Position numbers and translations under genes: made by a program
Part shown: positions 58,220-64,000 of the stretch, in pieces
How positions within the stretch are numbered: position 1 is the first letter of the stretch
Layout of the letters: every line of letters starts with the position of its first letter
Assembly (NCBI GenBank): GCA_024637095.1
Contig: JAGXFV010000008.1
Span: 1-64,000 of the forward strand
Origin: Actinomycetes bacterium
GTDB lineage: Bacteria; Actinomycetota; Thermoleophilia; RBG-16-64-13
Length of the DNA stretch: 64,000 nt
Direction: 5' to 3'
The notes under the pieces: model-generated
The model's input: the letters and a program-made list of their open reading frames with translations, nothing else
Databases searched by the model: none
What the model was told of the DNA's origin: nothing

Positions 58220-58469
58220 TCTCGGCCAACCTTTCCCGAATGGCCTGCTCGATCTGCTCGACCTCGAGCAGTTGGCCGGAAGATACCAGCTCACCGGCCA
58301 CGACCAGCGCGGGGGTGACCCTGACTCCGTGCTGTAGGAAGACGTCGATGTCATCGACCTTCTCGACCAACGGCGGATCTTCCCCATTGATGCGCTCCGC
58401 AGCCTGTTGCGCACGCGCGTAGAGCTCGTCACACTTCTTGCAACCCGATCCCAAGATCTGAATGCGCAT
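58212..58469 (-). CDS. Small thioredoxin-like redox protein (CxxC)
   Basis: 85 residues. MRIQILGSGCKKCDELYARAQQA carries a CKKC active site at residues 10-13, and VRVTPALVVAGELVSSG supplies the cis-Pro loop. This is the very short thioredoxin type (TM0996/MTH895-like). First gene of the operon with the CobW GTPase and the FMN-binding protein; it may keep metal-site cysteines reduced (inference). Confidence 0.9.
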   Translation of the reverse strand: MRIQILGSGCKKCDELYARAQQAAERINGEDPPLVEKVDDIDVFLQHGVRVTPALVVAGELVSSGQLLEVEQIEQAIRERLAENG

Positions 58470-58643
58470 GCGTCCTCCAGGGCAACTGAATCGGCGACAT
58501 TGGCGAAAATCGACGCTGTTGTGGAAGCATCCCTTCCGATTCTAGCATCGAGAGGCCGATGGTCAGACCGGCAGTCCGGCAAGCATTGGTGGGTCACCTC
58601 GCGGGCAAAGCGCTAGAGTTGCGGTCGAAAGGGAGGGAAAGAA

Positions 58644-59579
58644 CTGAGTCAAAGGGACGACGGTCGAGCGGTAGGTGCGTGGGGTCCCCTGGCCCTGGTC
58701 GGAGCGGCCACGGTCTGGGGGACGATGTACTCGATCACCAAGTACGCGCTCGAGTTCGTGAACCCGCTGGCGCTGGTCTCGGCCCAGAACCTGCTCGCCC
58801 TGGCCGTGCTCCTGCCGCTCACGCTCCCCGCCCTGCGCCGCCTACCCCGCCATCTACTGCTCAAGAGCGCGGGTATGGGATTGGTCGCCACAGGAGCCTC
58901 GATCTGCCTGTTCGTCGGGCTGGACGGGACCAGTCCGGGACTCTCTGCCTTCATCATCGCCCAGCTGTCCATCGTCACCCCCCTGCTGGCGGCCCTGCTC
59001 GGGCAGGGCTCCATAGACCGTAGGCTGGGCGCGTCGATACTGCTGGTGGCCTCGGGAATGGCCATCGTCTTCTTGCTGGGGGAACCCACCGCCTACTCGC
59101 GCTCCACGCTGGTGCTGCCTCTGGCCACGCTGTTTCTTTCGATCCACATGCTGGCGGTCAATCGGCTGACCCACCAGGTTCAGGCGCTGGCGTTGGTCGC
59201 CATACAGACTTTGGTAACGGGCACGCTGACGCTGATTCTCTCCATGACCCTAGGACTGTGGCCGGACAATCCCACCGGTCTGAACGGCTGGGTGCTGCTG
59301 GCCCTCGTCTACGGCGGGCTGGTGGCGACTCTCGGTGGTTTCCTGCTGCAAACCCTGGGTCAGCGGCGGACTCCGGTGACCCACGCCGGACTCTTCATCA
59401 GTCTGGAAGGCGTGATCGCGCTGACCGTGTCTGTGGCCGTGGGTCTGGAGAGCCTGGGCACGCGGCGCCTCTCGGGCTTCGCCCTGGTCCTTACGGGCAC
59501 GCTGCTGGCCCAGCTCGACGCGGGCAGAGTGCAGAAGGACGCAGAGGCGAGCCGGGCGGAGCTGGGTCCGCCGGTCTAA
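58644..59579 (+). CDS. EamA/DMT-family transporter
   Basis: About 311 residues if started at CTG 58644, which has GGGAGGG 7 bases upstream and no in-frame ATG/GTG/TTG between it and ATG 58725. The longer version supplies the usual first helix (GPLALVGAATVWGTMYSITK), which the track start would cut. Ten membrane helices in two EamA repeats: LALVSAQNLLALAVLLPLTL ... GLDGTSPGLSAFIIAQLS, and the second repeat ending VGLESLGTRRLSGFALVLTG. Substrate unknown; family exports metabolites or drugs. Confidence 0.88.
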   Translation: MSQRDDGRAVGAWGPLALVGAATVWGTMYSITKYALEFVNPLALVSAQNLLALAVLLPLTLPALRRLPRHLLLKSAGMGLVATGASICLFVGLDGTSPGLSAFIIAQLSIVTPLLAALLGQGSIDRRLGASILLVASGMAIVFLLGEPTAYSRSTLVLPLATLFLSIHMLAVNRLTHQVQALALVAIQTLVTGTLTLILSMTLGLWPDNPTGLNGWVLLALVYGGLVATLGGFLLQTLGQRRTPVTHAGLFISLEGVIALTVSVAVGLESLGTRRLSGFALVLTGTLLAQLDAGRVQKDAEASRAELGPPV

Positions 59580-59648
59580 CCCGGCAGGCGGTGACAAGGG
59601 GTCGGCTCGGGGTTGAAGCCAACAACCCTAAGGCGGGGGGCGCCGGCA

Positions 59649-60587
59649 TTAGGCCGAGGCGAGTGTGCAGCGATTTCTGTCCGAACGCTTGCTCGCGTAC
59701 ATCGCCTGGTCGGCCCGCTCTATCAGTTGGTCGTAGCCTTCGCCCGGCTCCGCGGCCGCCGCTCCCAGGGAAACCGTGACCGAGATGCGCCGCCCCTCGA
59801 AGAGCATGTGTGAGTGTTCCACGAGGGCCCGCATACGCTCGGCGGCCCGGCCCACCTCCTCGAGTTGGGCGTGGGAGAGGATCACCAGGAACTCTTCGCC
59901 GCCCCAGCGGCCCACCATGTCCCCGCCCCGGCTGGCACTGGAGAGGCTTCGCGCCACCATTCCCAACACGGCGTCTCCGGCGGCATGGCCAAATTCGTCG
60001 TTTACGCCCTTGAAGTGGTCGATGTCGACGAAGGCGACGCCGTAGCGCCAGCCGTAGCGCTGGAACTCCTGGGCGCGTGACTCCAGCGTTTCTTCGAGCA
60101 GGCGCCGATTGGGCAGGCGGGTCAGAGGATCGACATAGGCGATCTCCCCCAGTTCCTCAAGTTGCTGCATTAGATGGTTACGTTCGTTGTCCGAGACGAA
60201 GGTCTCGATACCGGTGACTTCTCCGGTCACCGGGTCTACGAAGCGGCTTACCCGCACGGCGACTGGTACCCGGTGCCCGCTTTTGTGGTGCAGAAAAAGG
60301 TGGGCCTCGCGCCGCTCCCCGTCGGACAGCGATGCGGCCAGCGGACAGTGTCCCGTGCACAGTTCGAGTCCCGAGGCGTCCACGTGGTTGAGTATGGAGT
60401 CGTAACAGTGAGACCCCACCACCTCTTCCGCTGAGTAGCCCGTGATCTCCTCGGCCGCCCGGTTCCAGTAGATGATGCGCCGGTCTTCGTCGGTCAGGTA
60501 CACGGCCTCGTGGAGGTGGTCGACGATGCCCCGAGACCCCTCGTCGCCGAGAACCGCACTGGAGATGTCGTCCTCATTGCCCATCAT
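59649..60587 (-). CDS. PAS-GGDEF diguanylate cyclase
   Basis: 312 residues. N-terminal PAS domain at about 22-140 (HLHEAVYLTDEDRRIIYWN, GYSAEEVVGSHCYDSIL, with a Cys pair ELCTGHCPLAASL seen in some haem- or redox-type PAS groups), then a short coiled coil and a GGDEF domain with the intact GRWGGEEFLVIL signature. No RxxD inhibitory site is obvious. It should make c-di-GMP, in contrast to the degenerate GGDEF protein at 52747-54315. Cytoplasmic. Confidence 0.92.
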   Translation of the reverse strand: MMGNEDDISSAVLGDEGSRGIVDHLHEAVYLTDEDRRIIYWNRAAEEITGYSAEEVVGSHCYDSILNHVDASGLELCTGHCPLAASLSDGERREAHLFLHHKSGHRVPVAVRVSRFVDPVTGEVTGIETFVSDNERNHLMQQLEELGEIAYVDPLTRLPNRRLLEETLESRAQEFQRYGWRYGVAFVDIDHFKGVNDEFGHAAGDAVLGMVARSLSSASRGGDMVGRWGGEEFLVILSHAQLEEVGRAAERMRALVEHSHMLFEGRRISVTVSLGAAAAEPGEGYDQLIERADQAMYASKRSDRNRCTLASA

Positions 60588-60724
60588 CGCTCCGTGTAAC
60601 TGCAGGTCTATCTATGGATGTCTATGTTCTCGGCCTCCCTCCGCATAATCCTGAGTGGTATTCGCGGGTGCGGCGAGGGCGCGACTTGCAACTCCGGGGC
60701 CTGGACATGCAATCGCTGCGCAGC

Positions 60725-61495
60725 CTAGGCGGACTTGGGGAGCACCAACCGTCCCTTCTCCTGGACCACGCGCCCCGATTCGCGCAGGGTCTTCATCGTC
60801 CGAGTTACGGTCACCCGATGAGACCCGGTAAGAAAGGCCAGTTCCTCGTGGGTCAGGGGAAATTGGATGGCGAGCCCTGCCTCGGTTTCGTGCCCGTGCT
60901 CGCGCGCGACGGTGACTAGAACGCGGTAGAGTCGGTCTTCCAGGCGGCTCTCGGACATGCTGTCCACGCGGCTCACCAGCCAGGTCACCCGACTACTGAG
61001 ATTGCGGATCACCTGGTAGCCGATGGCGGGGAACTGCTCCACCAGCCTCTCGAAGCGGGTGCGCGTAAAACCGCAGACCAGGGTGTCCTCCACGCATAAC
61101 GCGCTCACCGGATATTCGCTCTCCTCGCTGAGCATGGCTTCTCCGATGACGTCCCCCGCCTTGCGGATGTCCAGAATCAGCTCGCGCCCGTCCTCCGTGG
61201 CCTTGGTCAGCTTGAGGCGGCCGGCCTTGACCAGGAACATGGCGTCCGCGGGAGTGTCCTGATGAAAGATCTCCTCGCCGGTCTGGTAGCGGGCCCGCCA
61301 GGCGGCGGCCAGCAGAGCCTCCACTTCACCCCGGTTGAGGCGCTCGAACATCCACAGGTGGGCTAGGCACTCGGGGGCGAGTTCGGCTCCTGGCCCGGCC
61401 AGTTCTTGGCAGAGGCAGGAGGGAGGACCCAAAATCTCGGCCGAGGACGGCCGCAGCTGCCGTGTAGACGGGGAGGACGACTCGCTATTGCTCAT
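60725..61495 (-). CDS. Crp/Fnr-family transcriptional regulator
   Basis: 256 residues. The N-terminal 45 residues contain three cysteines (PPSCLCQEL, APECLAHLWMF), then a cyclic-nucleotide-like effector domain (YQTGEEIFHQDTPADAMFLVKAGRLKL, GEAML) and a C-terminal winged helix (PLTHEELAFLTGSHRVTVTRTM). The Cys arrangement allows an FNR-like redox or iron-sulfur role but is not the classical FNR pattern. Ends before the PAS-GGDEF gene on the same strand. Confidence 0.9.
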   Translation of the reverse strand: MSNSESSSPSTRQLRPSSAEILGPPSCLCQELAGPGAELAPECLAHLWMFERLNRGEVEALLAAAWRARYQTGEEIFHQDTPADAMFLVKAGRLKLTKATEDGRELILDIRKAGDVIGEAMLSEESEYPVSALCVEDTLVCGFTRTRFERLVEQFPAIGYQVIRNLSSRVTWLVSRVDSMSESRLEDRLYRVLVTVAREHGHETEAGLAIQFPLTHEELAFLTGSHRVTVTRTMKTLRESGRVVQEKGRLVLPKSA

Positions 61496-61583
61496 AGTCG
61501 GGATGCTAGCAGCGGGGAGGCCCGGTGGACGGCAGGGCTTGCGGAAAACCGGCCACCGGGCCCTTCGCTTGGACGAACGGTCC

Positions 61584-61823
61584 TTACTGGACTGCGCGGT
61601 CCACGATCGTATCGGCTACCGCATCCGCCGAGCGGAAGGGGAAGTCGCTCGGCTCGAGTACTCCGCCCGCATCCCCGGCACGGAGCTTGACGCCGTTGGC
61701 TTCACAGGTGGTGTCCGCTCCCTGTGGGAAGGCCGACAGCAGTTCCTCGGGCGATTCCAGTGGGAAGTCCGCGCCCTGCAGGGCCTCTCTGATCTGCCGC
61801 TTGAGTTCCGTCTTGGTATCCAT
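61584..61823 (-). CDS. MTH865-like family protein
   Basis: 79 residues: KRQIREALQGADFPLESPEELLSAFPQGADTTC, then LEPSDFPFRSADAVADTIVDRA, which is the MTH865 fold pattern. Function unknown; the fold is a small EF-hand-like helical domain. Alone between the Crp/Fnr and SDR genes. Confidence 0.85.
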   Translation of the reverse strand: MDTKTELKRQIREALQGADFPLESPEELLSAFPQGADTTCEANGVKLRAGDAGGVLEPSDFPFRSADAVADTIVDRAVQ

Positions 61824-61926
61824 CTCGCGCCCCTTGTTCGCAGCTTACAGGTCTCGGTCTGTAGCTCCAGTCTAGACCTACGGGCGAGGGGCTGCTGTAG
61901 CGTTTGCTACATCCGGTTTCGGTCCT

Positions 61927-62712
61927 CTAGCGTGGCAGGCGATGACGCACGTCCACCCGGGTCAGCATCGCGCGGGGAGGCGCCTGGAGAACCGCAAGGA
62001 CCGCCTGCGCCACATCCTCGGGTTCCAGTTTGTTGCGGGAAGCGAAGTCGGGGAGATCGGTCATGGCGGTGGCGGTCATGCCCGGGAGCACGTCCGACAC
62101 CAGCACTCCCTGCTCGCGCACCTCGTCACGCAGGCTCGCGCTGAAACCCATCACCCCGTGCTTTGCCGCGGAGTAGGCGGCGTGTCCCGGCCAGCCGTGA
62201 ACGCCGGCCCCGGACACGATCTGCACCACATGACCCCTAACGCCGTCCTCAGCCGGCGGCTGTGCCAACATCCGCCGCACCGCCTCCCGCGAACACAGAA
62301 AGACCCCGGTCAGGTTGACGGCGAGGTTGGTCTCCCAATCCTCGAGCCTGGTCTCGGTGACACTACTCCTGATGAGCCCGCCGGCGGCGTTCACCAGCAC
62401 GTCTACTCGGCCGAAGCGGTCCGCGGCCTCCTCGAAGAGGCCGGCCACCTGGCCTTCCATGGTGACGTCGGTGGGGACGGTGAGGATGCGCTCGCCGACG
62501 GTCGTCGATCCGGGTGTTTCGAGGCCGGCACCGCTCAAATCTGTACTCTCGCGGGTCGCCGGCTCGAGACTCTCGCGGGCGGCGGCCAGACCGGGTTCGC
62601 CCCGCGCCGCCAGCACAACCCGACTCCCGGCCGCCAGTGCCGCGCGAGCGACCGCCAGACCAATGCCCCGGCTACCGCCGGTGACGACCACGGTGACCCC
62701 TTCCAGATTCAA
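61927..62712 (-). CDS. Short-chain dehydrogenase/reductase
   Basis: 261 residues from TTG 62712, which has GGAGGT 8 bases upstream; the track frame begins 130 codons earlier in antisense sequence. SDR motifs: VVVTGGSRGIGLAVARAAL, VLVNAAGG, SGAGVHGWPGHAAYSAAKHGVMGF with the catalytic Ser-Tyr-x3-Lys, and VLPGMTATAMTD. An insertion of about 20 residues lies before the TDVT segment (ESLEPATRESTDLSGAGLET). Substrate unknown. Divergent from the PP2C phosphatase gene. Confidence 0.9.
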   Translation of the reverse strand: MNLEGVTVVVTGGSRGIGLAVARAALAAGSRVVLAARGEPGLAAARESLEPATRESTDLSGAGLETPGSTTVGERILTVPTDVTMEGQVAGLFEEAADRFGRVDVLVNAAGGLIRSSVTETRLEDWETNLAVNLTGVFLCSREAVRRMLAQPPAEDGVRGHVVQIVSGAGVHGWPGHAAYSAAKHGVMGFSASLRDEVREQGVLVSDVLPGMTATAMTDLPDFASRNKLEPEDVAQAVLAVLQAPPRAMLTRVDVRHRLPR

Positions 62713-62853
62713 TCCACTTGACCTCCGGGCCCAGAGTGCTCTCGGCGGCGGCTGCGCTGCGCCGCCCCCTGCCTGTTCTCGGGCGGCGCGAGCCGTCTCC
62801 GCCGCCACAGGATGCTCTTGGTGCCTGGTCCCCCCGTCTCCTAGAATGTAGGC

Positions 62854-64000
62854 ATGCCCGACCTTCAACAACTCCAAAGCGACCTGCAGCGGGCGGCGTC
62901 CTTCGACGAAGCCGTTGAACTCTTCATGCACTGGGCGCGGGAGCTCTCCGGATCCGAGGCCACCACGGTCCGCGTCTTTGGCCAAGACGGCAACGGGCAG
63001 CAGCTGCCCGAATCCCAGCCCGCCGCACTGCAACTGCTTCCGATCTGTGGCCACCAGGGGGCCACCGCGGCTTACTTGCGCGACGAATCGGTCGTGGCCC
63101 ACGGCGAGTGCATGTGCGGCCGGGTGGCGGCGGGGCAGACCGACGCCGACCTGCCTTTCTTCACGTTCGACGGTTCTTTCGCCTGGGGTAAAGTGCAGAC
63201 GCTGTCTCAGGTCTTCTCGCCCCAGGAACTCGGGGCCCTGCGGGGACGCTGCATTGCCGAAGGCTACGATTCCTTAGCCGTGATTCCCCTCTGGGACGGA
63301 GAGCAGCGCGTGGGGATCCTTCATCTCGCCGATCGCAGGCCGGACCGCTTTGACGACAACCTGGCCCTTCTCGAGCACGCCGGCCGGTTGGTCGGGGCAG
63401 AACTCGCCCGCTTCGGCGACGAAAACCATGCCCTGCGCTCCCTGGAAGCCGCGCTGATGCCCCTCGATCCGCCGCGGGTAAGCGGGTTGGATGTTGGGGT
63501 GGACTACGCCATGGCCTCCGCCATGTCCGAGTTCGGCGGTGACTTCTACGATCTGGTGGAGCGGCCAAGCGGGGAGACCATGGTCTTTCTCGGCGACAGC
63601 ATCGGCAAGGGAATGGACGCCGCGGGCAATGCCGCTCGTTCTCGGCTGGCGCTCAACGCCCTGGCGCGGACTGCCGCGAGCGCGGGGGAATTCATCGACC
63701 GGGGAGACCGCCTGATCGACGAGTTGCTGCCAGAGGGCAAGTTCGTGACGCTGGCCGCCGCACTCTTCCCGGCAGCCGGCGGGCCGGTTCGAGTGGCGCT
63801 GGCGGGCCACCCCCGTCCTCTTGTCTTCCGGCACGGCGGCCGGATCGAGGAAGTCCCCGCCCCTTACGGCCCCCCTCTCGGTGCGCTTCCCAGCCGACGG
63901 CAACAGGTGGAGGTCGAAGTCACGCTCGAACCCCAGGATTCCCTCCTGCTCTTCAGCGACGGCATCATGGATGCCCGCCGCGACGGCGTCCTCTTCGGCG
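62854..64000 (+). CDS. GAF-PP2C (SpoIIE-type) serine phosphatase, 3' truncated by window
   Basis: Not in the supplied ORF track because it runs off the window end; my translation from ATG 62854 is open for 382 codons. It begins MPDLQQLQSDLQRAASFDEA, has a GAF-like sensor domain at about 20-190 (including GQQLPESQPAALQLLPICG and YDSLAVIPLWDGEQRVGILH), and then an SpoIIE/PP2C domain (ALMPLDPPRVSGLDVG, the metal-site SEFGGDFYDL, GDSIGKGMDAA, LFSDGIMDARR). Such proteins dephosphorylate anti-sigma antagonists in stress signalling. The C-terminus is not visible. Confidence 0.9.
   Translation, partial: MPDLQQLQSDLQRAASFDEAVELFMHWARELSGSEATTVRVFGQDGNGQQLPESQPAALQLLPICGHQGATAAYLRDESVVAHGECMCGRVAAGQTDADLPFFTFDGSFAWGKVQTLSQVFSPQELGALRGRCIAEGYDSLAVIPLWDGEQRVGILHLADRRPDRFDDNLALLEHAGRLVGAELARFGDENHALRSLEAALMPLDPPRVSGLDVGVDYAMASAMSEFGGDFYDLVERPSGETMVFLGDSIGKGMDAAGNAARSRLALNALARTAASAGEFIDRGDRLIDELLPEGKFVTLAAALFPAAGGPVRVALAGHPRPLVFRHGGRIEEVPAPYGPPLGALPSRRQQVEVEVTLEPQDSLLLFSDGIMDARRDGVLFG

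Overview
The window is 64 kb of high-GC chromosomal DNA, densely coded on both strands, with many GTG/TTG and a few probable CTG starts. I see no phage, intact insertion sequence or CRISPR. The host looks like a monoderm, probably an uncultivated actinobacterium or a similar high-GC lineage. The supporting signs are lipoprotein-type cupredoxin and HtrA proteins, an S-layer-homology domain on a multihaem cytochrome, a large SRP RNA with an Alu domain, and families such as DUF2254, DUF4013 and UPF0178. Pyruvate:ferredoxin oxidoreductase, a FixX-like ferredoxin and the surface cytochrome point to anaerobic or micro-oxic energy metabolism. The taxonomy is inference.

Layout. 1-2.7 kb: GH130 / GT4 / GH130 carbohydrate genes, the first cut by the window edge. 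2.8-9.5 kb: a trans-sulfuration enzyme, a DUF2254 membrane protein, a heterodimeric ABC exporter and a Rho-N protein. 9.5-16 kb: SLH-hexahaem cytochrome, MaoC protein, cupredoxin, 3-methyladenine glycosylase, DEAD-box helicase and glycine-rich RRM protein. 16-20 kb: a four-gene lipid operon (FAD oxidoreductase, DUF1365, CFA synthase, DUF2177). 20-30 kb: SDR, HtrA protease, aldehyde dehydrogenase-murB, an internally deleted UdgX remnant, a receiver/thioredoxin-reductase-like fusion, MscS and pyruvate kinase. 31-36 kb: tRNA-Ser, large SRP RNA, dnaX-ebfC-recR and two DUF4013 membrane proteins. 52.7-64 kb: two GGDEF proteins, aspartokinase, a DUF134-NifX fusion, a thioredoxin/CobW/flavoprotein operon, a drug/metabolite transporter, a Crp/Fnr regulator, an MTH865 protein, an SDR and a GAF-PP2C phosphatase cut by the window end.

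The most interesting block is 36.2-52.7 kb. It encodes what looks like a complete catabolic cycle for glycolate. A LctP-type permease imports the acid, GlcD/GlcE/GlcF oxidises it to glyoxylate, and a CitE/malyl-CoA-lyase-family enzyme condenses glyoxylate with acetyl-CoA. An MtkAB/SucCD-type ligase converts malyl-CoA to malate with ATP gain, malic enzyme makes pyruvate, and PorGDAB regenerates acetyl-CoA with reduced ferredoxin. The predicted net reaction is glycolate + H2O + ADP + Pi to 2 CO2 + 6 [H] + ATP. A GntR/FadR-type regulator ends the locus. Four copies of an ATGGTC-centred partial palindrome lie in its long intergenic regions, two of them just upstream of predicted divergent promoters. 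A FixX-like ferredoxin sits between the two ligase subunits.

All calls come from reading the sequence and the supplied ORF translations. No database search was run, and substrate assignments within broad families are inferred from context.
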